The notes under the pieces are model-generated. The model saw only the letters and a list, made by a program, of their open reading frames with translations. It searched no databases and had not been told where the DNA came from. DNA of 64,000 nt. It comes from Actinoplanes palleronii (lineage in GTDB: Bacteria > Actinomycetota > Actinomycetes > Mycobacteriales > Micromonosporaceae). The translations under genes and the position numbers were made by a program. Every line of letters begins with the position of its first letter. The first letter of the stretch is position 1. The stretch lies in NCBI RefSeq assembly GCF_016862315.1, contig NZ_BOMS01000092.1:1-64000 (forward strand), in the 5' to 3' direction. Shown piece after piece: positions 15,022 through 22,952 of this stretch.

Positions 15022-15786
15022 TCATGCGAGCACCGCCGCGGCGACCGCGATGCCGGCCGAGGCGACCGGCAGGGCGGCCGACACCATCCACTCCCGGGGC
15101 GCCGCGCGCCGGCCCGCGACGACGGGGAGCCGGCCGGTGTAGCCGCGGGAGACCATGGCGAGGTAGACGCGCTCACCGCGTTCGTACGATCGCAGGAACA
15201 GCGACCCGACGCCCACCGCGAACGCCTTCACCTGCCAGAGGAACCGCGGGTCGTAGCCGCGGGACAGCCGGGCGATCCGCATCCGCCGCGCGTCGTCGGC
15301 GAGCACGTCGATGTACCGCAGCATGAACGTGGCGATCTGGGTGAACACCGACGGCACCCGCAACCGGTCCAGCCCGACGATCAGATCCCGCATCGTCGTG
15401 GTCGCCGCGAGCAGCAGCGACGCGAGCACACCCAGGGTGCCCTTGGCGAAGATGTTCCACGCGCCGTGCAGGCCGTCGATCGACAGCGACATGCCCAGCC
15501 AGTCGACCCGCTCGCCGTGCCCGGCGAACGGCAGGACCACCGCGAGCAGCACGAACGGCAGCTCGATGGTGGCCCGTTTGAGCAGCCACGGCACCGGCAC
15601 CCGGGCGGCCGCGGTGACGCCGGCCAGCAGCAGCAGATAGCCGCCGAACGCCGCGAACTCGGTGGGCGGGGTCAGCACCACCACGATGGTGAACAGCAGC
15701 ACCGCCGCGATCTTCACCTCGGGGGCCAGCCGGTGCAGCCGGCCGGCGCGATCCAGGTAGAGCGGATGGGCGTGCCCGGCGCCCAC
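15022..15786 (-). CDS. cbiQ: ECF transporter transmembrane protein CbiQ
   Basis: A 254-residue scaffold membrane protein with about five hydrophobic segments. The cytoplasmic coupling motif ARLSRGYDPR and the later AMVSRGYTGR carry the paired Ser-Arg-Gly signatures of CbiQ/EcfT proteins, which contact the ATPase. It starts with GTG one base away from the stop codon of the CbiN-like gene. It couples ATP hydrolysis to metal uptake by CbiM. Confidence 0.93.
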   Translation of the reverse strand: MGAGHAHPLYLDRAGRLHRLAPEVKIAAVLLFTIVVVLTPPTEFAAFGGYLLLLAGVTAAARVPVPWLLKRATIELPFVLLAVVLPFAGHGERVDWLGMSLSIDGLHGAWNIFAKGTLGVLASLLLAATTTMRDLIVGLDRLRVPSVFTQIATFMLRYIDVLADDARRMRIARLSRGYDPRFLWQVKAFAVGVGSLFLRSYERGERVYLAMVSRGYTGRLPVVAGRRAAPREWMVSAALPVASAGIAVAAAVLA

Positions 15787-15787
15787 C

Positions 15788-16135
15788 TCAGGCGGCCTTC
15801 TGCTCGCGGCGGCGGACCAGCCAGAACCCGCCGGCGCCGAGGCCGAAAGTGATCAGCACCCCGGCGACGCCGGCCAGGCCGGTGGACAGGTACGGGTTGT
15901 CGATGCCCTTGATGCCGTAGTCGGCCAGGGGACTGTCGGCCATCTGGTGGCCCTCCTCGCGCTGGAGCATGCAGGTGCCTCCGGTGATCTCGCCGTCGGC
16001 GCCGAACGTGCAGCCCTCGCGGGCGGTGGCGTCCAGGCCGTCCGGGCTGCCGGAGGCGAAGTTGCTGACCACGCCGGCCAGCAGCAGGGCGACCAGCAGG
16101 CCACCGGCCAGGAACCAGCCGAGTTTCCTGGTCAT
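15788..16135 (-). CDS. PDGLE-domain CbiN-like subunit
   Basis: A 115-residue protein with a membrane span at each end (about residues 6-27 and 83-106) and an outside loop. The sequence SPDGLDATAREG after the first span is the PDGLE-domain signature of proteins that stand in for, or are fused to, CbiN in cobalt/nickel importers. Its start overlaps the stop of cbiM by four bases (ATGA), so the two are translationally coupled. Confidence 0.88.
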   Translation of the reverse strand: MTRKLGWFLAGGLLVALLLAGVVSNFASGSPDGLDATAREGCTFGADGEITGGTCMLQREEGHQMADSPLADYGIKGIDNPYLSTGLAGVAGVLITFGLGAGGFWLVRRREQKAA

Positions 16136-16830
16136 GCCACGGCCTCCACGTCGACGGTCACCGGCTTGCGGAACGTGCGCAGCGCGTAGACCAGGTCGGG
16201 GCGGACCCGGGCGACGGTGGCCACGGTGGTCGCGGCGATCAGGCCCTCACCGATGCCGATCAGCACGTGGGTGCCGGCCATGGTTCCGGAGATCCACGGC
16301 AGGGACAGCTGGGTGGTGCCGCCGAGCGCGTACTCCAGGACGAAGCCCTGCGAGGCGACCACGACGGAGACGACCGAGGCGATGAACGCGGTGACGCCCA
16401 GCCCGTACGGGTTCTTCGGCAGCAGCCGGACCAGCCCGGCGACCAGCAGGTAGCCGGCGGCGGTGCCGAGGATCGCCATGTTGGTGATGTTAAGGCCGAT
16501 CGCGGTCAGGCCGCCGTCAGCGAAGAGCAGGCACTGCACGATCAGGACGGTCGAGACGCAGAGCGCGCCGACCCACGGCCCGACCAGGATGACGGCGAGG
16601 GTGCCGCCGAGCAGGTGGCCGGAGACGCCCGGCAGCACCTGGAAGTTGAGCATCTGGACGGCGAAGATGAACGCCGCCACCAGCCCGGCCATCGGCGCGA
16701 GGCGGTCGTCCAGGTCGGCTTGCGCCTTCCAGACGCAGACCGCGAGCACCGCCACGGCGAAGACCACGAAGATGGCGGAAACCGGGCCGTTCACGATCCC
16801 GTTCGCGATGTGCATCGCTTGCGCGTCCAT
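16132..16830 (-). CDS. cbiM: Metal-binding ECF permease CbiM/NikM
   Basis: A 232-residue substrate-specific permease for cobalt or nickel, with about six or seven membrane segments and the conserved VQMLNFQVLPGVSGHLLGG stretch. GGGGAGG lies 5 bases before the ATG at 16830. The family's metal site uses the extreme N-terminal Met-His; here MHIANG starts at residue 6, after MDAQA, so either the true start is the Met at 16815 or the site is shifted. It is the first gene of the four-gene operon. A Nur-type box upstream suggests nickel rather than cobalt. Confidence 0.93.
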   Translation of the reverse strand: MDAQAMHIANGIVNGPVSAIFVVFAVAVLAVCVWKAQADLDDRLAPMAGLVAAFIFAVQMLNFQVLPGVSGHLLGGTLAVILVGPWVGALCVSTVLIVQCLLFADGGLTAIGLNITNMAILGTAAGYLLVAGLVRLLPKNPYGLGVTAFIASVVSVVVASQGFVLEYALGGTTQLSLPWISGTMAGTHVLIGIGEGLIAATTVATVARVRPDLVYALRTFRKPVTVDVEAVA

Positions 16831-16871
16831 GGCGCCTCCCCTTCGCGGGGTCCGGAAGTCCCCGCGGCGCC
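16831..16871 (-). promoter_or_regulatory. Leader hairpin touching the cbiM ribosome-binding site
   Basis: On the minus strand an inner stem CGCGGGG/CCCCGCG and an outer GGCGCC/GGCGCC pair enclose the GGGGAGG site directly next to the cbiM start codon. Folding could lower cbiM translation. It is seen directly as sequence symmetry; function is unknown. Confidence 0.35.
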
Positions 16872-16894
16872 AGCATATTGGCCAGAGGTAGCTG

Positions 16895-16911
16895 TTGCAC
16901 ATCCTTGGCAA
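16895..16911 (-). promoter_or_regulatory. Candidate Nur (nickel regulator) box
   Basis: On the minus strand TTGCCAAGGATGTGCAA fits the Streptomyces Nur box pattern TTGCAA-N5-TTGCAA, with both TTGC and GCAA ends intact at the right spacing. It lies 65-81 bases upstream of the cbiM start, so the nickel-loaded Fur-family repressor Nur could shut this operon off when nickel is plentiful. Confidence 0.5.
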
Positions 16912-16929
16912 CTAGTCGAGTGATGATCT

Positions 16930-17904
16930 TCACCGCCCTTCGGCGTTCAGCACCTCCTCGACCGGGCGACGGGGGGTCATCTGACCGGGGTGGCCGTAGC
17001 CGATCCGGAGCGCGATCTGCGGGAACCCGGTCCGGCCCAGCGAGCGCCGCAACTGATCACGGGCGGCCGGCACCTCGATGGGCTGGGAGATCATCGAAAC
17101 GGCCAGCCCGGCGTCGGTGACGGTCAGCAGCACCCGCTGCAGCGCCTGCCCGGCCATCACCTGGTCCAGCCGCCGGTCACCGGCCGTGCCCAGGATGCCG
17201 ACCAGCGGTTCCGGCTCGTAGTCACGGCCCGGTGCGCGCCGCCGGTCGCTGAACGCCCGCTGCGGGATCAGGTCCTGGTGCTCGCCGACGACCGCGCCGG
17301 CGTACGCCGGGACACCGTCCGTCGCCACCTCGGTGTCCACCCAGCTGATCAGCTCGCCCTGGTACCTGTCGTTGCGGCGCAGCACCCGGTCGGCGCTGTG
17401 CGCGATCTCCGAGAACCCGGTCAGCGCGGTCATCCCGACCAGCAGGTCCAGCCAGGTGTTCTCGGCGCGGGCCGCGTCGATCAGCCGGACCCGGACGTCG
17501 GCCGGCACCGGATCGGGCCAGAACGGGTCCCGGTTGCTGTGCCGGCGCTCGATCGCGGCGTACAGGTCGCGTTCCGGGTACGTCGGTGGCCGGTGCCGTG
17601 CCGGGGTGAGCCGGGCGATCAGGTCCGGTTCCGCGGGGTCGGGCAGCAGCAGCACGTCGGCCGGGGTACCTGCCCAGGCCAGCGCGAGCCGCGCGTTCAG
17701 GGTGGCGGCGCCACAGGCCAGGCGCAATGCCCAGCCGCTCTGGTCGGCGACGCCGAGCTGGCGGGCCGGGTCGGCCATCACCTCGATCGCACCGTCACGC
17801 AGCCGGAAGATCCAGGGCTGGGTGTTGTGCATCGAGGGTGCCTGGATCCCGGCCGCTGCCGCGCGCCGCAGGTCTGACTCGTCGTAGCCGTTCACCTTTA
17901 CCAC
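16930..17904 (-). CDS. Acg-family FMN-binding nitroreductase-like protein
   Basis: A 324-residue member of the Acg/nitroreductase-like family. The N-terminal PSMHNTQPWIFRL and the central ERRHSNRDPF motifs are diagnostic. In mycobacteria several such proteins (Acg, Rv3127, Rv3131) belong to the DosR dormancy regulon; they resemble half-fused nitroreductases with a covered flavin site, and their reaction is not established. The gene follows the DosS-like kinase on the same strand with its own DosR-type box 27 bases before the GTG start. A second in-frame GTG at 17895 is an alternative start. Confidence 0.85.
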   Translation of the reverse strand: MVKVNGYDESDLRRAAAAGIQAPSMHNTQPWIFRLRDGAIEVMADPARQLGVADQSGWALRLACGAATLNARLALAWAGTPADVLLLPDPAEPDLIARLTPARHRPPTYPERDLYAAIERRHSNRDPFWPDPVPADVRVRLIDAARAENTWLDLLVGMTALTGFSEIAHSADRVLRRNDRYQGELISWVDTEVATDGVPAYAGAVVGEHQDLIPQRAFSDRRRAPGRDYEPEPLVGILGTAGDRRLDQVMAGQALQRVLLTVTDAGLAVSMISQPIEVPAARDQLRRSLGRTGFPQIALRIGYGHPGQMTPRRPVEEVLNAEGR

Positions 17905-17931
17905 AGTGCCTGCCGGGGCTTCCGGCGGGCA

Positions 17932-17945
17932 GGGCCGAAAGTCCC
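17932..17945 (-). promoter_or_regulatory. Candidate DosR box for the Acg-family gene
   Basis: The minus strand reads GGGACTTTCGGCCC, matching 12 of 14 positions of the DosR palindrome core GGGACTWWAGTCCC. It lies between the DosS-like and Acg-family genes, 27 bases before the latter's start codon, the usual place for an activator site of this regulon. Confidence 0.6.
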
Positions 17946-17956
17946 GGTCACGGCGG

Positions 17957-19666
17957 TCAGGAGGTCAGCGGGACCCGCCAGACCAGCAGGGTGCCGCCGT
18001 CCGGGGCCGGGCCGACCTCGAACGAGCCGCCCAGGTCCCGGGCCCGCTCACCCATGTTGACCACACCGCCGCGGGCCAGCGACGGATCGATGCCGACGCC
18101 GTCGTCGCGGACCTGCAGGTGCAGGGACCCGTCGGCGACCCGCACCGAGACCCGGACGTTCTTCGCCCGGGCGTGCCGCGCGACGTTGGCGAACGCCTCC
18201 TGCAGCACGGCCAGCAGCTCCGGTACGACGTCGTCCGGCACCGCGCTGTCCACCGGCCCGGACGTCTCCAGGTCGGGCCGGAACCCGAGCGTGGTCTCGG
18301 CGGCGTCGACCGCCTGCCACAGCTCGCCGCGCAGCGACGGGCCGATCGGCGCGCGCAGCTCGAAGATCGACCGCCGGATGTCGCGGATGGTGGCGTCCAG
18401 GTCGTCGACCGCGTCGTTTATCCGTTTCGCCACCTCGGGCCGGACCGTGTGCGGGCCGATCGCGCTCTGCAGGTGCATGCCGGTCGCGAAGAGCCGCTGG
18501 ATCACCACGTCGTGCAGGTCCCGGGCGATCCGCTCGCGGTCGGAGAGCACCGCGAACAGCTCGCGCTCCTCCTGGGCCCGGGCCCGTTCCAGGGCCAGCG
18601 CGGCCTGCCCGGCGAACGTGGAGAGCAGCACCGGGTCGTCCGGCTCGCCGAGCGCGGCGTGCGCCGGCGACTGGGAGACGATCAGCACGCCCTGCGGGCT
18701 GTCCGACCCGGCCAGCGGGGCGGCCAGCGCCGGGCCGGCCGGGACCGGGCCGGGCCACTCGGCGGCCGCGCGCAGGTCGGGGATCTGCCGGTACCGGTCG
18801 GCGCCGAAGTCACGCACCACCGGGCTGTCGGCCGGGAGCACCTTGCCGGTCAGGTCGGCGCACGCCGGGTCGGCGCCGTCGGCCACCTCGACCCGGTACC
18901 GCGCGTTGCCCTCCTCGTGCAGCAGCACCAGCACCAGCTCGGCGCCGGCCACCTCGCGGGCCCGGCGGGCGATCAGCCGCAGTGCCTCGGTGCGGTGCAC
19001 GGTGCCGAGCAGCACCCCGGTGATCTCGGCGGTGGCGGCGAGCCAGGCCTCCCGGCGCTGGGCCAGCTCGTAGAGCCGGGCGTTGTCGATCGCCACGCCG
19101 GCCGCGGCGGCCAGGGCCACCACGATCTCCTCGTCGTCCTCGCTGAACTCCGCGGCACCCTGCTTCTCGGCCAGGTACAGATTGCCGAAGACGTGGTCGC
19201 GGGTGCGCACCGGGACGCCGAGGAAACTGTGCATCGGCGGATGGTTCGCCGGAAATCCGTACGAATGCGGGTGTTTGCGAATGTCCGGCAACCGCACCGG
19301 GTTCGGATCGGTGATCAGCACGCCCAGCACGCCCCGGCCGTGCGGCAGGTCGCCGATGTTGGCGTGCACCGCCGGGTCGATCCCGTGGGTGATGAAGTCG
19401 GAGAGGCTGCGGTGATCCGGGCCGAGCACGCCGAGAGCGCCGTACCTCGCGCCGCCGAGCGCGCAGGCGGCCTTGACGATCCGCTGCAGGGTGCTGCGCA
19501 GATCGAGGTCGGAACCGATGCCGACGACCGCGTCGAGCAGGGCACGCAGGCGCTCGCGGCTGTTCACCACGTCGCCGACCCGGTCGAGCATCTCCTGCAA
19601 CAACTCGTCCAGCCGGACGCGGGACAGCGGACTCAGACCGAGCGAGGGGGGAGACGGTTCGACCAC
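17957..19666 (-). CDS. DosS/DevS-like haem GAF sensor histidine kinase
   Basis: A 569-residue kinase with GAF-A (about 50-205), GAF-B (about 225-365), a HisKA_3 dimerisation domain (DRERIARDLHDVVIQRLFATG, His near 390) and an HATPase domain ending in NMGERARDLGGSFEV. In GAF-A, NHPPMHSFLGVPV gives His142 and GNLYLAEK gives Tyr164; they are 22 residues apart, exactly as the haem-ligand His149 and distal Tyr171 of mycobacterial DosS. It should therefore sense oxygen, NO, CO or redox state through haem. No membrane segment is seen. It starts with GTG and is divergent from the matching response regulator. Confidence 0.92.
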   Translation of the reverse strand: MVEPSPPSLGLSPLSRVRLDELLQEMLDRVGDVVNSRERLRALLDAVVGIGSDLDLRSTLQRIVKAACALGGARYGALGVLGPDHRSLSDFITHGIDPAVHANIGDLPHGRGVLGVLITDPNPVRLPDIRKHPHSYGFPANHPPMHSFLGVPVRTRDHVFGNLYLAEKQGAAEFSEDDEEIVVALAAAAGVAIDNARLYELAQRREAWLAATAEITGVLLGTVHRTEALRLIARRAREVAGAELVLVLLHEEGNARYRVEVADGADPACADLTGKVLPADSPVVRDFGADRYRQIPDLRAAAEWPGPVPAGPALAAPLAGSDSPQGVLIVSQSPAHAALGEPDDPVLLSTFAGQAALALERARAQEERELFAVLSDRERIARDLHDVVIQRLFATGMHLQSAIGPHTVRPEVAKRINDAVDDLDATIRDIRRSIFELRAPIGPSLRGELWQAVDAAETTLGFRPDLETSGPVDSAVPDDVVPELLAVLQEAFANVARHARAKNVRVSVRVADGSLHLQVRDDGVGIDPSLARGGVVNMGERARDLGGSFEVGPAPDGGTLLVWRVPLTS

Positions 19667-19702
19667 GGTCCGAGGTTATCCGGTACTCGTCCGGGGCGAC
19701 CC

Positions 19703-19716
19703 GGGACCTATGACCC
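19703..19716. promoter_or_regulatory. Candidate DosR box in the dosR/dosS divergent region
   Basis: GGGACCTATGACCC matches 11 of 14 positions of the DosR core palindrome and lies in the 85-bp gap between the divergent kinase and regulator genes, 36 bases before the regulator start. It suggests autoregulation. Confidence 0.45.
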
Positions 19717-19751
19717 TGTGTGTCAGGGCCGAGCGGGGATAGAAAGGATTC

Positions 19752-20396
19752 ATGATCCGAGTTTTCCTCCTCGACGACCACGAGGTCGTCCGCCGTGGCC
19801 TGATCGATCTGCTCCAGTCCGGTGGCGACATCGAGGTGGTGGGCGAGTCCGGCTCCGCGCGTGAGGCGGCGGCGCGTATCCCCGCGCTGCGGCCGGACGT
19901 CGCGGTGCTGGACGCCCGCCTCCCCGACGGCAACGGCATCGACGTGTGCCGCGACGTGCGCGCGGTGGACTCGACGATCAAGGGGTTGATCCTGACCTCG
20001 TACGAGGACGACGAGGCGCTGTTCGCCGCGATCATGGCGGGCGCGTCCGGGTACGTGCTGAAGCAGATCCGCGGCACCGACCTGGTCGACGCGGTGCGCC
20101 GGGTCGCGGGCGGGCAGTCGCTGCTCGACCCGGCGGTCACCCAGCGGGTCCTGGAGCGGATCCGCAACGGCGTGGAGCAGCCGCGCGAGCTGGCCGGGCT
20201 GACCGACCAGGAGCGGCGGATCCTGGAGTTCGTGGCCGAGGGCCTGACCAACCGGGAGATCGCCGGCCGGATGTTCCTGGCCGAGAAGACCGTGAAGAAC
20301 TACGTGTCCAGCCTGCTCGCGAAACTGGGCCTGGAGCGCCGCACCCAGGCCGCCGTGCTGGCCACCAAGCTGCTGGGCAATCACTCGCACGAATGA
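19752..20396 (+). CDS. devR: DosR/DevR-like NarL-family response regulator
   Basis: A 214-residue response regulator very similar to mycobacterial DosR throughout. The receiver domain has the acidic pair DD8-9, phospho-acceptor Asp54 in VLDARLPDGNG, and LTSYEDDEA; the C-terminal LuxR-type helix-turn-helix reads GLTNREIAGRMFLAEKTVKNYVSSLLAKLGLERRTQAAV. AAAGGA lies before the ATG. With the divergent haem kinase it forms a hypoxia/NO two-component system, probably activating the Acg-family gene next door. Confidence 0.94.
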   Translation: MIRVFLLDDHEVVRRGLIDLLQSGGDIEVVGESGSAREAAARIPALRPDVAVLDARLPDGNGIDVCRDVRAVDSTIKGLILTSYEDDEALFAAIMAGASGYVLKQIRGTDLVDAVRRVAGGQSLLDPAVTQRVLERIRNGVEQPRELAGLTDQERRILEFVAEGLTNREIAGRMFLAEKTVKNYVSSLLAKLGLERRTQAAVLATKLLGNHSHE

Positions 20397-20405
20397 CCAG
20401 GCCAT

Positions 20406-20458
20406 GGCTGGTCGCCAGGGGTGTCTCGGTGCGTCGGAGGCACCCCGGAGAGCCAGCC
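20406..20458. repeat. Hairpin-only copy of the dispersed repeat
   Basis: GGCTGG at 20406 pairs with CCAGCC ending at 20458, with an inner AGGGGTGTCTC facing GAGGCACCCC, the same design as the hairpin modules at 13954, 14041 and 53159. It fills the 64-bp gap between convergent response-regulator and hybrid-kinase genes and ends two bases before the latter's stop codon. It can act as a bidirectional terminator. Confidence 0.7.
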
Positions 20459-20460
20459 GG

Positions 20461-22416
20461 TCAGCCGGTCGGGGCCGCGGCCGGGGCGCGGGGGAGGCGG
20501 ACGGTGGCGATCGTGCCGCCGGTGTCGCCGGCCTCCAGGGTGATCGTGCCGCGGTGCAGGTCGACGATGGCGCGGCTGAGGGCCAGCCCGAGCCCGGCGC
20601 CCGGGATCCGGCTGTGCCGGGCGTTGGTGGCCCGGTAGAGCCGGGCGAAGAGCCGGTTGCGCTCCTCGTCCGGGATGCCCATCCCGGCGTCCGCGACGGC
20701 GAGCACCGCGGTGTCCTCGTCCGCGGTCAGCGTGACCGTGACGGTCGAGTCGTGCGGGCTGTACTTGACCGCGTTGCCGATCAGGTTCTCCGCGACCTGC
20801 CGCAGCCGGGCCTGGTCACCCCGGATCGGCAGGGTGTCCGGGAGATCGGTGAGCACCCGCGCGCCCGGCTCGCCGGCCTCCGCGGTCACCGCGGTCACCG
20901 CGGCCTGCAGCACGGCGGCCAGGTCGACGGCGCCGACGGTCAGGCTCGCGTGCCCGGACTCCAGGGCGGACAGGTCGAGCAGGCGCTCGACCAGCGAGCG
21001 CAGCCGGGCGTTGTTGCGTTCGATCACCGCGAGCAGGTCGCGGATCTCGCCGATGGTGGTCTCGTCACCGGACTCGACGATCAGATCCGTGTACGTGGCG
21101 ATCGAGGTCAGCGGCGTCCGCAGCTCGTGCCCGACCAGCGCGATGTACTCGCCGATGCTGGCCGCCAGCTGGTTGGCCAGCTCGTCCGAGCGCCGCCGTT
21201 CCAGGTACGCACCGAACAGCCCGGCGATCCCGGTCAGCAGCACCGCGAGGGCCGGCTCCGGGTCCTGCCGGTCCGGGGTGAAGAACGTCAGCACCCCGAC
21301 CACCTGCTCGGCGCTGAGCACCGGCACCGCCCCGGCCGCCCGGTACCCGGTGCCCTCGGCCACCCACGGCAGCATCGGTGAGTCGGTGGCCCGGATGTCC
21401 GGCACCCAGACCGTCTCGCCGCGCTCCCAGCACAGCCCGGCCAGCCCCTGGCCGCGTTCCAGGACGGCCGGCAGCGGCGCCACCTCGGCGCCCGGCGCGG
21501 TGTGCGTGACCACCGGCCGCAGCCGCCCGGACACCTCGTCGAGCATCCACAGCCGCAGGCACGGCCAGTCCAGGCAGTGCGAGAGGCTGCGCAGCACGGC
21601 CGCGCCGGCCGGCTCCACCCCCGGCGCGTGCACCAGGGCCCGGAGCACCTCGGCCTTGCACTTCTCGTACTGGATCTGCTGGTGCTCGCCGGTGATGTCG
21701 TGGATCGCGGCGACCGCGCCGAGCAGCGTCCCGGCGGCGTCCCGGACCGGCCGCGCGTTGATCGCGAACCAGCGCAGCCGGTGCTCGCGGTCGCAGGCCC
21801 GCACGTCGGCGTGGTAGACCTGTTCGCCGCGCAGCGCCCGGTCCAGCGGCAACTCCTCGGGCAGCAGCGGGGCACCGTCGTGGTGGCGCAGCTGGAACCG
21901 GGCCGGCCACTCGCGGATCGGCACGGTGGCGCACTCGTCGCCGAAGAAGTCGCGGACCGCCTGGTTGACGAAGACCGTACGGCCCTGCCGGTCACAGGCC
22001 ACCGCGCCGGCGTCCAGCCCGCGCATCAGCTCGGCCAGGAACGGGCCGTCCGGCGGCAGCGGCAGGCACTGGCGCAGCGTCTCGGTCAGGCCCTTGACGC
22101 TGAACGGCTTGGCCACCACGGCGGTGGCGCCGGCCTCGGTCAGCAGCGTGTCGCCCGGCGGCAGGTAGCCGGTGATCAGCACGACCGGCACGTCGGCGGT
22201 GGCGGGCTCGGCGCGCAGGGCACGGCACATCCGCACACCGTCCAGGTGCGGCATGTCGACGTCCGCGATGATCAGGTCGTACGGGTCGGCGAGCGCGGCG
22301 GCGAGCCCGGCCCGGCCGTCGTCGGCGAGCGTCACCTCGTGGCCCAGGCGCCGGCCGATCTCGGCGAGCACCGCCTGATGTTCCGGGTTGTCCTCGACGA
22401 CCAGCACCGCTGCCAT
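20461..22416 (-). CDS. Hybrid histidine kinase (REC-PAS-GAF-HisKA-HATPase)
   Basis: A 651-residue cytoplasmic kinase. Order: receiver domain 1-120 with Asp52 in LIIADVDMPHLDG, PAS domain about 130-245, GAF domain about 255-400, HisKA with ALVGHELRTPLTS (about 425-490) and HATPase with GNAVKYSPHDS and GAGLGLALSRAI. An N-terminal receiver means the kinase is probably the second step in a chain, tuned by another kinase. No cognate regulator is adjacent on its strand. It is convergent with the DosR-like gene and divergent from the RsbW-like gene. Confidence 0.92.
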   Translation of the reverse strand: MAAVLVVEDNPEHQAVLAEIGRRLGHEVTLADDGRAGLAAALADPYDLIIADVDMPHLDGVRMCRALRAEPATADVPVVLITGYLPPGDTLLTEAGATAVVAKPFSVKGLTETLRQCLPLPPDGPFLAELMRGLDAGAVACDRQGRTVFVNQAVRDFFGDECATVPIREWPARFQLRHHDGAPLLPEELPLDRALRGEQVYHADVRACDREHRLRWFAINARPVRDAAGTLLGAVAAIHDITGEHQQIQYEKCKAEVLRALVHAPGVEPAGAAVLRSLSHCLDWPCLRLWMLDEVSGRLRPVVTHTAPGAEVAPLPAVLERGQGLAGLCWERGETVWVPDIRATDSPMLPWVAEGTGYRAAGAVPVLSAEQVVGVLTFFTPDRQDPEPALAVLLTGIAGLFGAYLERRRSDELANQLAASIGEYIALVGHELRTPLTSIATYTDLIVESGDETTIGEIRDLLAVIERNNARLRSLVERLLDLSALESGHASLTVGAVDLAAVLQAAVTAVTAEAGEPGARVLTDLPDTLPIRGDQARLRQVAENLIGNAVKYSPHDSTVTVTLTADEDTAVLAVADAGMGIPDEERNRLFARLYRATNARHSRIPGAGLGLALSRAIVDLHRGTITLEAGDTGGTIATVRLPRAPAAAPTG

Positions 22417-22477
22417 GGCCCGACTCTAGAGCGACATAACGTCCAAAATTGGTGAAAACAGACAATCAGCCACTCAG

Positions 22478-22504
22478 GTTTCGTGATCGGTAGCGCGCGG
22501 GTAC
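22478..22504 (+). promoter_or_regulatory. SigF/SigB-type promoter
   Basis: GTTT (22478-22481), 17 bases, then GGGTAC (22499-22504) matches the mycobacterial SigF consensus GTTT-N17-GGGTAT and the related Streptomyces SigB form. It lies 37 bases before the RsbW-like gene, a gene type usually under such a sigma factor. Confidence 0.5.
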
Positions 22505-22541
22505 TGTGCGGGCCGCATATCGGCGAGCCTCGGGGTAATGC

Positions 22542-22952
22542 ATGAGCGCGTTGACGGCCCACCTGGACGTACCACTGCACCACGGCGCGCCCGGCGCGGC
22601 CCGGCGGGCGGTGGTGGCCGTCCTGAGCGGCTGGGGTCTGAGCGACCAGGACTGGCTGGACGCGGCCGCCGTGGTGGTCAGCGAGCTGGTCACCAACGCG
22701 GTCCGGTACGGCGGCGGCTGCGTCGCCCTGCACGTCGAGGCGCAGGACGGTCGCGTGGTGGTCTCGGTCGCCGACGGTTCCCCGGTGCGGCCCCGGCGGC
22801 GCGACCCGGACGACGTGGGCGGGCGCGGCATCGCGCTGATCGAGGCCCTCGCCGAGAGCTGGACGGTGCGTCACCACGAGGGCGGCAAGCAGGTCCGGGT
22901 GGCGCTGCGGCAGTGCCCGGGTCTTGCGCCGGCCCGGGGGGTCGCCGCGTGA
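22542..22952 (+). CDS. RsbW-like anti-sigma serine kinase (HATPase_c_2)
   Basis: A 136-residue GHKL-fold ATPase of the anti-sigma-factor type. The N-box reads VVVSELVTNAVRYGGG at about residues 47-62, and the ATP-lid region has GGRGIALIEALAESW. Such proteins bind a sigma factor or act as freestanding kinases toward a STAS antagonist. The next gene, overlapping by the bases of a GTGA, encodes just such an antagonist, so the two probably form a partner-switch pair. No sigma factor is adjacent. Confidence 0.85.
   Translation: MSALTAHLDVPLHHGAPGAARRAVVAVLSGWGLSDQDWLDAAAVVVSELVTNAVRYGGGCVALHVEAQDGRVVVSVADGSPVRPRRRDPDDVGGRGIALIEALAESWTVRHHEGGKQVRVALRQCPGLAPARGVAA

Noticed and set aside
16848..16862. 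DosR-like box GGGACTTCCGGACCC on the minus strand
   Set aside because: It matches only 10 of 14 core positions and is better explained as the stem of the cbiM leader hairpin.
16831..16929. Cobalamin riboswitch before cbiM
   Set aside because: The leader is under 100 bases and has no B12-box-like sequence; a Nur-type box is the better explanation.
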